A DNA stretch of 64,000 nt from Streptomyces sp. 1331.2 (GTDB lineage Bacteria; Actinomycetota; Actinomycetes; Streptomycetales; Streptomycetaceae), in NCBI RefSeq assembly GCF_900199205.1, contig NZ_OBMJ01000001.1:5139001-5203000 (forward strand). The letters are read 5' to 3'. A program made the translations under genes and the position numbers. The notes below the pieces were generated by a model, which saw only the letters and a program-made list of their open reading frames with translations, did not search any database and was not told the DNA's origin. Positions 54,628-63,354 of this stretch are shown piece after piece (position 1 is the first letter of the stretch; each line of letters begins with the position of its first letter).

Positions 54628-55122
54628 ATGTCGATCGACATCGCCAACGAGTCCGGTTGGGACGCCGACGAGGAAGCCATCCTCGACGTCGCCCGCTTCG
54701 CACTGGACAAGATGCGGATCCACCCGCAGTCCGAACTGTCCGTGATCCTGGTGGACGGTGCGGCGATGGAGGAGCTGCACATCCAGTGGATGGACCTGCC
54801 CGGTCCGACCGACGTGATGTCGTTCCCGATGGACGAGCTGCGTCCCGGCAAGGAGGGCGAGGAGCTGCCGCAGGGCCTGCTCGGCGACATCGTGCTCTGC
54901 CCCGAGGTCGCCGAGCAGCAGGGCAAGGCGGCCCCTTCGAAGCACTCGATGGACGAGGAGCTGCAGCTGCTCACCGTGCACGGCGTGCTGCACGTCCTCG
55001 GCTACGACCACGAGGAGCCCGAGGAGGAGGAGGAGATGTTCGCCCTCCAGAAGCGCATCCTGGACGACTGGCGGGCGGGCCGCGGCCTCGGCGGCATCTC
55101 CCCGGCCCCCACCACCCACTGA
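54628..55122 (+). CDS. ybeY: endoribonuclease YbeY
   Basis: Protein of 164 residues. The zinc site H118-x3-H122-x5-H128 (HGVLHVLGYDH) and DVMSFPMDE are complete. It matures the 3' end of 16S rRNA and takes part in ribosome quality control. It lies between PhoH and the CNNM/CBS gene in a tight operon; era follows later, as in other bacteria where these RNA-maturation genes cluster. Confidence 0.96.
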   Translation: MSIDIANESGWDADEEAILDVARFALDKMRIHPQSELSVILVDGAAMEELHIQWMDLPGPTDVMSFPMDELRPGKEGEELPQGLLGDIVLCPEVAEQQGKAAPSKHSMDEELQLLTVHGVLHVLGYDHEEPEEEEEMFALQKRILDDWRAGRGLGGISPAPTTH

Positions 55123-55140
55123 CGCGGAGCCCGAACCCCT

Positions 55141-56466
55141 GTGAGTGGTGAGAGTACGAGCTTCATCCTGGGCGCCGTGCTGCTCGTGGTGCTCGGCTGG
55201 CTGGCCGCGTGCGCCGAGGCGGGCATCTCCCGGGTCTCCCGTTTCCGGGCGGAGGAGGCCGTGCGGGTCGGTCGGCGCGGGTCGGCGCGGCTGCTGACCC
55301 TCGCCTCCGACCCGATCCGCTACCTCAACCTGGCGACCCTGATCCGGGTGGCCAGCGAGATGGCGGCGGCGGTCCTGGTCACCGTGGTGTGCGTGCGCAA
55401 CGTGACGCCGACCTGGCAGGCCGTCCTGCTGGCGTTCGGCGTGATGGTGCTGGTGTCCTTCGTCGCGGTGGGGGTCTCGCCGCGCACGATCGGGCGCCAG
55501 CACCCGCTCACCACCGCGACCGCGGCCTCCTTCGTGCTGCTGCCGCTGGCCGCGGTGCTCGGCCCGATCCCGCGGCTGCTGATCCTGCTCGGCAATGCGC
55601 TGACCCCGGGCAAGGGCTACCGGGAGGGGCCGTTCGCCTCCGAGGCGGAGCTGCGGGCGCTGGTGGACCTCGCGGAGAAGGACGACCTGATCGAGGACGA
55701 GGAGCGCCGGATGGTGCACTCGGTCTTCGAACTGGGCGACACCATCGTGCGCGAGGTGATGGTGCCGCGCACCGACCTGGTGATGATCGAGCGGCACAAG
55801 ACCGTCCGGCAGGCGCTCACCCTGGCGCTGCGCTCGGGCTTCTCGCGGATCCCGGTGGTCGGGGACAACGAGGACGACGTGGTCGGCATCGTCTACCTCA
55901 AGGACCTGGTGCGCCGCACCCACATCAACCGGGAGGCGGAGGCCGAGGAGGTCGGCGCGGTGATGCGCCCGGCGGTGTTCGTCCCGGACTCCAAGCCGGC
56001 CGGCGACCTGCTGCGCGAGATGCAGCAGCGCCGCTCGCACGTGGCGATCGTGATCGACGAGTACGGCGGCACGGCCGGCCTGGTGACCATCGAGGACGTC
56101 CTGGAGGAGATCGTCGGCGAGATCACCGACGAGTACGACCGGGAGATCGCGCCGATCGAGGACCTCGGCGACGGCTCGTACCGCATCACGGCCCGGCTGC
56201 TGGTGGAGGACCTGGGCGAGCTGTTCGGCATCGAGCTGGAGGACGAGGACGTCGAGACCGTCGGCGGCCTGCTGGCCAAGCACCTCGGCCGGGTGCCGAT
56301 CCCCGGTTCCGCCTGCGAGATCCCGCTGCCGGAGCCCCTGGACGGCAGTCTGACCGGCATCCTGCTGACCGCCGAGTCCTCGGCCGGCCGCCGCAACCGG
56401 ATCGGCTCCATGGTCGCCTCCCCGGTCCGCGGCGGCGACGCCCCCGAGGAGCCCGCGGGCGAGTAG
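55141..56466 (+). CDS. CNNM/CorC-type transporter protein (hemolysin C family)
   Basis: Protein of 441 residues from GTG 55141. A CNNM (DUF21) membrane domain (about 1-150), a CBS pair (about 205-325; VMVPRTDLVMIE, FSRIPVVGDNEDDVVGIVYLKDLVRR, AIVIDEYGGTAGLVTIEDVLEEIVG) and the CorC/HlyC C-terminal domain (about 340-425). Such proteins are linked with magnesium or cobalt efflux; the hemolysin name is historical. The CBS pair probably senses nucleotides. Starts 18 bases after ybeY. Confidence 0.93.
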   Translation: MSGESTSFILGAVLLVVLGWLAACAEAGISRVSRFRAEEAVRVGRRGSARLLTLASDPIRYLNLATLIRVASEMAAAVLVTVVCVRNVTPTWQAVLLAFGVMVLVSFVAVGVSPRTIGRQHPLTTATAASFVLLPLAAVLGPIPRLLILLGNALTPGKGYREGPFASEAELRALVDLAEKDDLIEDEERRMVHSVFELGDTIVREVMVPRTDLVMIERHKTVRQALTLALRSGFSRIPVVGDNEDDVVGIVYLKDLVRRTHINREAEAEEVGAVMRPAVFVPDSKPAGDLLREMQQRRSHVAIVIDEYGGTAGLVTIEDVLEEIVGEITDEYDREIAPIEDLGDGSYRITARLLVEDLGELFGIELEDEDVETVGGLLAKHLGRVPIPGSACEIPLPEPLDGSLTGILLTAESSAGRRNRIGSMVASPVRGGDAPEEPAGE

Positions 56467-56499
56467 CGGGTGCGCGGTGGCCGAGCGACCATGGAGGGC

Positions 56500-56736
56500 A
56501 TGACGCACAAACTTCGCGCGGAGTACGGCCCGCAGGGGGCGGCCGGCGGAGTCAAGTCCTGGCACGTGGTGCGGGACGAGGACCCGTCGACGGCGCTCTG
56601 CGGCCGGACCATCACCGACGCCGCCGAGACGCGGCCCGAGCAGGAGTGGGGGACCGGGCTGCGCTGCTGCCAGCAGTGCGGGTCGCTCTACATGCACGAG
56701 ACGCCGCACATGCAGGGGAGCCACCCCTACAGCTAG
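56500..56736 (+). CDS. 78-aa Cys-containing protein, unknown
   Basis: From ATG 56500, with GGAGGG immediately before it; ATG 56491 is also possible. A small conserved actinobacterial type (THKLRAEYGPQG...KSWHVVRDEDPSTALCGRTI, then CCQQCGSLYMHE) with four cysteines that could bind zinc. Unknown function. Confidence 0.7.
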   Translation: MTHKLRAEYGPQGAAGGVKSWHVVRDEDPSTALCGRTITDAAETRPEQEWGTGLRCCQQCGSLYMHETPHMQGSHPYS

Positions 56737-56762
56737 GCCGTGGCTGGGCTCTGGAGGTCGCC

Positions 56763-57308
56763 ATGAAGCTGCAAGACGAACTACCCGTCGACAACCGGCT
56801 CGTCACGGTGTGGCGGATCGGGGCGGGGCTCGGAGGGATCTTCCTGATCGTGTTCGGGTGCCTGGGGCTCGCCGACCACCCGGGGTTCCTGGACACGGAA
56901 GGTGACCGGGTCGCCGGGCTGTCGACCAACGGTGCGCTGGCCATCCTGTCCATCGTGGCGGGCGCGATCCTGGTCGTCGGGGCGGTGATCGGAGGGAACT
57001 TCGCGTCCTACCTGAACATGGCGGTGGGCGTGCTGTTCGTCCTGTCCGGCTTCTACGGCCTGACGGTGCTCGGGCGGCCGGACGCCAACATCCTGAACTT
57101 CCGGATGTCGAACGTGCTGTTCGCGTTCATCTTCGGGGTCATCCTGACCACCTTCGGGATGTACGGCCGGGTGAGCAGCCACCTGCCGCACGACAACCCC
57201 TTCTGGCGGCGGCGGGTCGAGCGCGAGGAGCCGCTGCCCTCCGGGCCCAAGACCTTCGTGAAGGTCATGAACCCGAACCCGGGCCGGACCCACCCGGTCG
57301 GCCACTGA
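56763..57308 (+). CDS. DUF4383-like membrane protein
   Basis: Protein of 181 residues from ATG 56763. Four membrane segments (RIGAGLGGIFLIVFGCLGLAD; NGALAILSIVAGAILVVGAVIGG; YLNMAVGVLFVLSGFYGLTVL; VLFAFIFGVILTTFGMYG) and short charged ends. The pattern fits the DUF4383 family; no function is known. Confidence 0.75.
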   Translation: MKLQDELPVDNRLVTVWRIGAGLGGIFLIVFGCLGLADHPGFLDTEGDRVAGLSTNGALAILSIVAGAILVVGAVIGGNFASYLNMAVGVLFVLSGFYGLTVLGRPDANILNFRMSNVLFAFIFGVILTTFGMYGRVSSHLPHDNPFWRRRVEREEPLPSGPKTFVKVMNPNPGRTHPVGH

Positions 57309-57336
57309 GGGGGCCGGGGTGCCTATGCTCGGCGGC

Positions 57337-57690
57337 ATGAGTGACATCGTCGAGCTCGACCCCGAAGACAAGAAGATCATCACCCTGGCCCGCTCGGCCC
57401 GCGCCCGCAACGGCGTGGCCGAGGGGGCCGCGGTGCGTGACGAGACCGGCCGCACCTACGTGGCCGGGACGGTCGCGCTGGAGTCGCTGCGGCTGAGCGC
57501 GCTGCAGACGGCGGTGGCGATGGCGGTGGCCAGTGGCGCGAAGTCGCTGGAGGCGGCGGCCGTGGTGAGCGAGGCGGAGCAGCCGGCCGAGGCGGACCTG
57601 GCGGCCGTACGGGACCTGGGCGGGGCCGGGACGCCGGTGCTGCTGGCCGGTCCGGACGGGGCGCTGCGGGTGGCCGCCGAGGCGCGCTGA
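57337..57690 (+). CDS. cytidine-deaminase-fold protein lacking the zinc site
   Basis: Protein of 117 residues from ATG 57337. The fold pattern of cytidine deaminases is seen (LDPEDKKIITLARSARARNGVAEGAAVRDETGRTYVAGTV, then LSALQTAVAMAVASGAKSLEAAAVV), but the H-A-E and P-C-x-x-C zinc motifs are missing: the H-A-E position reads LSALQ, and no cysteine is present. It is probably a pseudoenzyme. It lies between the CNNM gene and era and is commonly annotated as cytidine deaminase in streptomycetes; I would not expect deaminase activity. Confidence 0.8.
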   Translation: MSDIVELDPEDKKIITLARSARARNGVAEGAAVRDETGRTYVAGTVALESLRLSALQTAVAMAVASGAKSLEAAAVVSEAEQPAEADLAAVRDLGGAGTPVLLAGPDGALRVAAEAR

Positions 57691-57796
57691 GGCCGTTCTC
57701 GGCCCGGGGCGGCAACGGGGTGGCCCGGCGTGGTGGCTCCCCTGGGTTCTGCGGATAATCTCACCGGGGGAGTGGACACGGTGAGGGGACTGGGGC

Positions 57797-57958
57797 ATGG
57801 GGGCGGTGGCGTTCTTCGCCGGGCTGCTGCTGTTCGTGATGGGGCTGGGCAAGTGGCAGGAGACCGGGTCGCCGTTCTGGCTCTACGGCTCGCTGGGCTT
57901 CCTGCTGGTGCTGGTGGTGATCGCGCTGATCCCCGGCGGCGGCAAGGGCGGCAGGTAG
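57797..57958 (+). CDS. 53-aa membrane peptide upstream of era
   Basis: ATG 57797 to TAG 57958. Two hydrophobic segments (AVAFFAGLLLFVMGLGKW and LYGSLGFLLVLVVIALIPGG), then a Gly/Lys tail. AGGGGACTGGGG upstream could serve as ribosome site. Too short for automatic ORF calling and overlapped by shadow frames, but the codon pattern has a clear G/C third-position bias. Confidence 0.65.
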   Translation: MGAVAFFAGLLLFVMGLGKWQETGSPFWLYGSLGFLLVLVVIALIPGGGKGGR

Positions 57959-58003
57959 CGCCGAGCGCCCCCGAAGACCGCCGCGAGCTCCCCTGCGGGC
58001 ACC

Positions 58004-58019
58004 CCGGGGGCGCCCCCGG
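58004..58019. terminator. short palindrome before era
   Basis: CCGGGGGCGCCCCCGG is a perfect 16-base palindrome 37 bases upstream of era; it may end the upstream transcript. Confidence 0.4.
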
Positions 58020-58055
58020 ACGGCGGGGCTCAGGTGATCAGGGAGAATGGAGCCC

Positions 58056-58985
58056 ATGAATGCCCCTTCCTCCTCGTACCGCTCCGGGTTCGCGTGCTTC
58101 GTCGGCCGGCCGAATGCGGGCAAGTCGACCCTGACCAACGCCCTGGTGGGGACGAAGGTCGCGATCACCTCCGACCGCCCGCAGACCACCCGGCACACCG
58201 TGCGCGGCATCGTGCACCGCCCGGACGCCCAGCTCGTGCTGGTCGACACCCCCGGTCTGCACAAGCCGCGCACGCTGCTCGGCGAGCGCCTCAACGACCT
58301 CGTCCGCACCACCTGGGCCGAGGTCGACGTGATCGGCTTCTGCCTGCCCGCCGACCAGAAGATCGGCCCCGGCGACAAGTTCATCGCCAAGGAGATCGCC
58401 GGGATCAAGAAGACCCCGAAGGTCGCCATCGTCACCAAGACCGACCTGGTCGACTCCAAGCGCCTGGCCGAGCAGCTGATCGCCATCCAGCAGCTCGGCG
58501 TCGAACTGGGCTTCGAGTGGGACGAGATCATCCCGGTCTCCGCCGTCGGCGACAAGCAGGTGGAGCTGGTCGCCGACCTGCTCACCAAGCTGCTGCCGGA
58601 GGGCGACCAGCTCTACCCGGAGGGCGACCTCACCGACGAGCCCGAGCAGATCATGGTCGCCGAACTGATCCGCGAGGCCGCCCTGGAGGGCGTGCGGGAC
58701 GAACTGCCGCACTCGCTGGCCGTCGTGGTCGAGGAGATGCTGCCGCGCGAGGGCCGCCCGGCGGACCGCCCGCTGCTGGACATCCACGCCAACGTCTACA
58801 TCGAGCGGCAGAGCCAGAAGGCCATCGTGATCGGCGCCAAGGGCGCGCGGCTCAAGCACGTCGGCACCACCGCCCGCAAGCACATCGAGGCGCTGCTCGG
58901 CACGCCGGTCTACCTGGACCTGCACGTCAAGGTCGCCAAGGACTGGCAGCGCGACCCGAAGCAGCTGCGCAAGCTGGGCTTCTGA
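58056..58985 (+). CDS. era: GTPase Era
   Basis: Protein of 309 residues from ATG 58056, with GGGAG 10 bases upstream (an ATG at 58047 is also in frame). G1 GRPNAGKST (17-25), switch ITSDRPQTTRHT, G3 DTPGLHKPR, G4 TKTD and a C-terminal KH domain (VIGAKGARLKHVGTTARKHIEALLGTPVYLDLHVKV). Era binds the 16S 3' end and assists 30S assembly, together with YbeY upstream. A perfect 15-bp hairpin follows. Confidence 0.97.
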   Translation: MNAPSSSYRSGFACFVGRPNAGKSTLTNALVGTKVAITSDRPQTTRHTVRGIVHRPDAQLVLVDTPGLHKPRTLLGERLNDLVRTTWAEVDVIGFCLPADQKIGPGDKFIAKEIAGIKKTPKVAIVTKTDLVDSKRLAEQLIAIQQLGVELGFEWDEIIPVSAVGDKQVELVADLLTKLLPEGDQLYPEGDLTDEPEQIMVAELIREAALEGVRDELPHSLAVVVEEMLPREGRPADRPLLDIHANVYIERQSQKAIVIGAKGARLKHVGTTARKHIEALLGTPVYLDLHVKVAKDWQRDPKQLRKLGF

Positions 58986-59024
58986 CAAGCCGGACAAGGG
59001 AGTTCACCCCCAGCGGGAATACCA

Positions 59025-59059
59025 GGGCCCGGCCGGACGTTGCGCGTCCGGCCGGGCCC
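59025..59059. terminator. terminator after era
   Basis: GGGCCCGGCCGGACG and CGTCCGGCCGGGCCC form a perfect 15-bp stem with a 5-base loop. Confidence 0.85.
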
Positions 59060-59105
59060 GAGCCGTCGGCCCGGCCTCACGCGACGTCAGGAGGGGGCAG
59101 GCGCA

Positions 59106-59810
59106 ATGAAGTTGCACACCCGGGAGTGGGGCAGCGGGGAGCGGACGGCCGTGCTGGTGCACGGCATCACCTTCGACCACCGCACCTGGCGGCGGGTCGG
59201 GCCGGAGCTGGCCGGGCGCGGCTACCGGGTGGTCGCCGTCGACCTGCGCGGGCACGGGCTGAGCCCGCGCGGCACCGGGGCGGGCCCGCTGGAGCGCTAC
59301 CCGCTGGAGGCGTACACCGAGGACCTGCTGGAGACCCTGCCGACCGGGCCGGAGCTGGCGATCGGCCACTCGCTCGGCGGGATCGTCCTGGCGGACGCCG
59401 TCGAGCGGTTGAAGCCGGCCCGCGCGGTCTACGTGGACCCGGCCTGGCGGTTCCGGCAGTGGGGGCTGGACCCGACCACCTGGGTCGCGGAGCGGGAGGC
59501 CACCCGGGAGGGGCTGGTCGCGCACAACCCGCACTGGTCGGCCGAGGACGTCGAGGCCAAGCTCGACGCCCTGGCCCACTGGGACACCGACACCGCGATG
59601 GCCCTGGCGGCCCAGGGTTCGGACCTGCCGGCCGCTCCCGTGGTGCCCTCCCTGGTGGTGCGGGCGGACGGCAGCACCGTGGTGCGCGACGTGGACACCG
59701 AGACGCTGCGCGCCCGCGGCTTCGAGGTGCGCACCGTCGCCGGCGCCGGGCACAACGTCCACCGGGACGACCACGAGGGCTTCCTGGCGGCCCTCGACGG
59801 CTGGCTCTGA
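59106..59810 (+). CDS. alpha/beta hydrolase
   Basis: Protein of 234 residues from ATG 59106. Nucleophile elbow GHSLGG (Ser 89), VHGITFDHRTWRRV oxyanion loop near 18 and His in GAGHNVHRD near the end; an acidic residue sits in the expected place before it (RADGS). A generic ester or thioester hydrolase; the substrate cannot be inferred. Confidence 0.88.
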   Translation: MKLHTREWGSGERTAVLVHGITFDHRTWRRVGPELAGRGYRVVAVDLRGHGLSPRGTGAGPLERYPLEAYTEDLLETLPTGPELAIGHSLGGIVLADAVERLKPARAVYVDPAWRFRQWGLDPTTWVAEREATREGLVAHNPHWSAEDVEAKLDALAHWDTDTAMALAAQGSDLPAAPVVPSLVVRADGSTVVRDVDTETLRARGFEVRTVAGAGHNVHRDDHEGFLAALDGWL

Positions 59811-59858
59811 GGGACGGCTGGCTCTGAGGCGACCCCCGGGCGACTGGTCTCCCCGGTG

Positions 59859-60134
59859 CTACGCGCCCTCGCGCAGCACCAGGGAGACCAGCTCCCGCTG
59901 CGAGTCGGTGAGCTTCGGATCGGCGCAGTGGACCGTCCGGCCGTCGACGGTGATCTCGTAGTGGAAGCCGTCCGGCACGCCGTAGGAGGGGGCGCGCAGC
60001 CCGCCCGCGACGGCCTCGCGGGCGAGTGCGTGGACGTGCGGGGCGTCCGTGCGGTCGGCGGTGTCGAGCTCCGCGTGGCGGACGATTCCCGCGAAGCCGC
60101 CGGTCCGGGTCACCTGGATACGCATGGTGTCCAT
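59859..60134 (-). CDS. emfourin-type protealysin inhibitor
   Basis: Protein of 91 residues (MRIQVTRTGGFAGIVRHAELDT ... LARE...YGVPDGFHYEITVDG). It matches the emfourin family: small cytoplasmic inhibitors encoded beside protealysin-like M4 metalloproteases. The partner protease gene is directly upstream on the same strand, with a 67-base gap. Start ATG at 60134; a downstream ATG at 60125 is possible. Confidence 0.85.
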   Translation of the reverse strand: MDTMRIQVTRTGGFAGIVRHAELDTADRTDAPHVHALAREAVAGGLRAPSYGVPDGFHYEITVDGRTVHCADPKLTDSQRELVSLVLREGA

Positions 60135-60201
60135 GGTGATACGCAGGGAAGGGGTTCGCCGCTCTTTTCCCGGACCGTGACCTTCGGGGCCGGCCCCGCG
60201 G

Positions 60202-61224
60202 TCACCCAGGGCTGACCCCGACCTGCGCCCAGGAGGCCGTGACGGTGTCCGCGACCGCGCCCTGGTCGGGGTAACGGGCCTTGGCGGCGGCCACGGTGGC
60301 CCGGGCGAAGGCGGCGAAGTCGGCGTCCGCGGGCACCGCGTGCCCGGTCAGCGCGTCGTACCAGATCCGTCCGGCGCGCTCCCAGGACGAGCCGCCGAGG
60401 GCGGTGGCCAGCAGGTAGAACGCGTGGTTGGGGATGCCGGAGTTGATGTGCACCCCGCCGTTGTCCTCGGAGGTGTTCACGTAGTCCCGCATGTGCGCGG
60501 GCTGCGGGTCCTTGCCGAGCTGCGGGTCGTCGTAGGCGGTGCCGGGGGCCTTCATCGAGCGCAGCGCCACGCCCTGGATGCCGGGGGCGAGCAGCCCGGC
60601 GCCGATCAGCCAGTCGGCGTCGGCGGCGCTCTGGTGCAGCGCGTACTGCTTGACCAGCGAGCCGAAGACGTCGGAGACCGACTCGTTGAGCGCGCCGGGC
60701 TGGTCCTGGTAGTCCAGGCCGGCGGTGAACTGCGTGACGCCGTGGGTGAGTTCGTGGCCGATGACGTCGATGCAGGCGGTGAAGTCGCCGAAGATCCGGC
60801 CGTCGCCGTCGCCGAAGACCATCTGGTGGCCGTTCCAGAAGGCGTTGTCGTAGTTGCGGCCGTAGTGGACGCTGGCGTCCAGCCGCAGGCCCCGGTCGTC
60901 GATCGAGTGCCGGCCGAAGACGTCGGCGTAGAGCGCGAAGGTGGCGCCGAGGCCGTCGTAGGCGTGGTTGACGGAGGCGTCGGAGACCGCGGCCTGGCCC
61001 TCGGTGCGCACGGTGCGCCCGGGCAGCCGCTGGCCGTGGCCCGCGTCGGAGATCACCCGGTTGAGGCCCGGGGCGCCGCCGGTGGCCGGGGGTGGGGAGA
61101 GGCGGGCCGCGCGGTGCGCGGCGTCGAGCGTGAGGGTGTGGGCGGCGGCTTCGTGACCGGCCTCGGCGAGGCGGTCCAGGACGTACGGCGGGACGATCGC
61201 GCAGATCGGTACTGCTGCAGTCAT
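60202..61224 (-). CDS. protealysin-like M4 metalloprotease
   Basis: Protein of 340 residues from ATG 61224. Short propeptide with the protealysin PPY motif (CAIVPPYVLDRL, residues 8-19), then the M4 catalytic domain with H157-E158-x2-H161 (GHELTHGVTQ) and the third ligand E181 (GALNESVSDVFG); the NGGVHINSGIPNHAFYLL segment is also complete. It has no signal peptide, so like protealysin it probably acts inside the cell or is released by lysis. Its inhibitor is encoded just downstream. Confidence 0.93.
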   Translation of the reverse strand: MTAAVPICAIVPPYVLDRLAEAGHEAAAHTLTLDAAHRAARLSPPPATGGAPGLNRVISDAGHGQRLPGRTVRTEGQAAVSDASVNHAYDGLGATFALYADVFGRHSIDDRGLRLDASVHYGRNYDNAFWNGHQMVFGDGDGRIFGDFTACIDVIGHELTHGVTQFTAGLDYQDQPGALNESVSDVFGSLVKQYALHQSAADADWLIGAGLLAPGIQGVALRSMKAPGTAYDDPQLGKDPQPAHMRDYVNTSEDNGGVHINSGIPNHAFYLLATALGGSSWERAGRIWYDALTGHAVPADADFAAFARATVAAAKARYPDQGAVADTVTASWAQVGVSPG

Positions 61225-61338
61225 GCGGCCCAGGGTGAGGCTTCGATGACCGGATGTCACGACCTTTGACATGACCGGTCGACGTCTCAAGGAGTGGAAC
61301 GGAAGCCCGGATCACTTCGGGGGCGCGCGGTGCTGGGT

Positions 61339-61344
61339 TACGCT
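61339..61344 (+). promoter_or_regulatory. -10 element of leuA leader transcript
   Basis: TACGCT ends 8 bases before the leader peptide ATG at 61353. Transcription would start at or next to that ATG, giving a leaderless leader peptide as proposed for leuS. Confidence 0.55.
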
Positions 61345-61352
61345 GGGGCATC

Positions 61353-61400
61353 ATGCGCAACGGGCTGCTTCTTCTTAGCTGCCGCGTCGAGGGCCTGTAG
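61353..61400 (+). CDS. leuL: leucine leader peptide of leuA (15 aa)
   Basis: ATG 61353 to TAG 61400 encodes MRNGLLLLSCRVEGL with four consecutive Leu codons, CTG CTT CTT CTT, three of them the rare CTT. This is the known type of leader that controls leuA in streptomycetes. It is followed by a 157-base gap with possible long-range pairing of ggccggc and gccggcc, but no terminator with a U-tract is visible. Too short for automatic ORF calling. Confidence 0.9.
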   Translation: MRNGLLLLSCRVEGL

Positions 61401-61557
61401 TCCACTGGGGCCGGCTCCCTCGCCGCGGGGAACGAGCTGTGCGCGCAACCGGCGGTCCGATCGCGGTCCGTGAGCGGCAGCAGAGGCCGGCCAGTCGGTG
61501 TCCATCCCTCCCGACCAGCCCGCACCACGCATCCACAGGAAGCCGAGAGTCACCTCC

Positions 61558-63354
61558 ATGACCGAGCAGACCTCCGCCGCGTCCGTCCCCGCCGCCCGCG
61601 CCTTCGTCGACCGGCCCACCCCGATCACCGCCGCCTCCGTGCGCCAGCAGCCCTCCGGCATGCGGCACGGGCGCTACCTGCCGTTCGGCACCGTGGACCT
61701 GCCGGACCGCACCTGGCCGAGCAAGGTGATCAGCAAGGCGCCGCGCTGGCTCTCCACCGACCTGCGCGACGGCAACCAGGCGCTGATCGACCCGATGTCC
61801 CCGGCCCGCAAGCGCAAGATGTTCGACCTGCTGGTCTCGATGGGCTACAAGGAGATCGAGGTCGGCTTCCCCTCCTCCGGCGCCACCGACCACGCCTTCG
61901 TACGGTCGCTGATCGAGGAGGGGGCGATCCCCGAGGACGTCACCATCTCGGTCCTGACGCAGGCCCGCGAGGAGCTGATCGAGAAGACCGTCGAGTCGCT
62001 GGTCGGCGCCCCGCGCGCGACCGTCCACCTGTACAACGCGACCGCGCCGCTGTTCCGCCGGGTGGTGTTCCGCAACGACATGGCCGCCACCAAGGCGATC
62101 GCCACCGACGGCACCCGGCTGGTGATGGAGTACGCCGAGAAGCTGCTGGGCGACGACACCGTCTTCGGCTACCAGTACTCGCCGGAGATCTTCGTCGACA
62201 CCGAGCTGGACTTCGCGCTGGAGGTCTGCGAGGCGGTCATGGACGTCTGGCAGCCGGGCGAGGGCCGCGAGATCATCCTGAACCTGCCGGCCACCATCGA
62301 GCGGGCCACCCCGAACGTCCAGGCCGACCAGTTCGAGTGGATGTCGCGCCACCTGTCGCGCCGCGAGTTCGTCTGCCTGTCGGTGCACCCGCACAACGAC
62401 CGCGGCACCGCCGTCGCCTCTGCCGAACTGGCCTACATGGCGGGTGCCGACCGTATCGAGGGGTGTCTGTTCGGGCAGGGCGAGCGAACCGGAAACGTCG
62501 ACCTGGTGACGCTGGGGATGAACCTGTTCTCGCAGGGCATCGACCCGCAGATCGACTTCTCCGACATCGACGAGGTGCGCCGCACCGCCGAGTACTGCAA
62601 CCAGATGGAGGTGCACCCGCGCCACCCGTACGCCGGCGACCTGGTGTACACCTCCTTCTCCGGCTCCCACCAGGACGCCATCAAGAAGGGCTTCGACGCC
62701 CTGGAGGCGGACGCCAAGGCGGCGGGCGTCCCGGTGGACGAGCACACCTGGGGCGTGCCGTACCTGCCGATCGACCCGAAGGACGTCGGCCGCACCTACG
62801 AGGCGGTCATCCGGGTCAACAGCCAGTCCGGCAAGGGCGGCGTGGCGTACGTGCTGAAGAACGACCACAAGCTGGACCTGCCGCGCCGGATGCAGATCGA
62901 GTTCTCCCGCATCATCCAGGCCAAGACCGACGCCGAGGGCGGCGAGGTCACCCCGGCCGACATCTGGGCGGTCTTCGAGGACGAGTACCTGCCGACCACC
63001 GCCAACCCGTGGGGCCGGATCTCGCTGACCGGCTCGCGCACCCTGACCACCGAGGACGGCCGGGACGCACTGACCGCCGAGGCCGTGGTGGGCGGCGAGC
63101 CGGTGACCCTGACCGGTACCGGCAACGGCCCGGTCTCGGCCTTCGCGGACGCGCTGGCCCGGATCGGCGTGGACGTGCGCGTCCTGGACTACGCCGAGCA
63201 CGCGCTGAGCGAGGGCGGCGACGCCCAGGCCGCCGCGTACGTCGAGTGCGCGGTGGACGGCAAGGTGCTGTGGGGCGTGGGCATCGACGGCAACACCGTG
63301 CTGGCCTCGCTGAAGGCGATGATCAGCGCCGTCAACCGGTCGCAGCGCGGGTAG
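61558..63354 (+). CDS. leuA: 2-isopropylmalate synthase
   Basis: Protein of 598 residues, first committed enzyme of leucine synthesis: acetyl-CoA plus 2-oxoisovalerate to 2-isopropylmalate. The HMGL-like TIM barrel has LRDGNQALIDPM, YKEIEVGFPSS and SVHPHNDRGTAVA metal/substrate motifs; the C-terminal LeuA dimer regulatory domain (about 480-590) binds leucine. Its length is that of the long (yeast-like) actinobacterial form. ATG 61558 matches the usual streptomycete start (TEQTSA). Control is by feedback and by the leader peptide upstream. Confidence 0.97.
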   Translation: MTEQTSAASVPAARAFVDRPTPITAASVRQQPSGMRHGRYLPFGTVDLPDRTWPSKVISKAPRWLSTDLRDGNQALIDPMSPARKRKMFDLLVSMGYKEIEVGFPSSGATDHAFVRSLIEEGAIPEDVTISVLTQAREELIEKTVESLVGAPRATVHLYNATAPLFRRVVFRNDMAATKAIATDGTRLVMEYAEKLLGDDTVFGYQYSPEIFVDTELDFALEVCEAVMDVWQPGEGREIILNLPATIERATPNVQADQFEWMSRHLSRREFVCLSVHPHNDRGTAVASAELAYMAGADRIEGCLFGQGERTGNVDLVTLGMNLFSQGIDPQIDFSDIDEVRRTAEYCNQMEVHPRHPYAGDLVYTSFSGSHQDAIKKGFDALEADAKAAGVPVDEHTWGVPYLPIDPKDVGRTYEAVIRVNSQSGKGGVAYVLKNDHKLDLPRRMQIEFSRIIQAKTDAEGGEVTPADIWAVFEDEYLPTTANPWGRISLTGSRTLTTEDGRDALTAEAVVGGEPVTLTGTGNGPVSAFADALARIGVDVRVLDYAEHALSEGGDAQAAAYVECAVDGKVLWGVGIDGNTVLASLKAMISAVNRSQRG

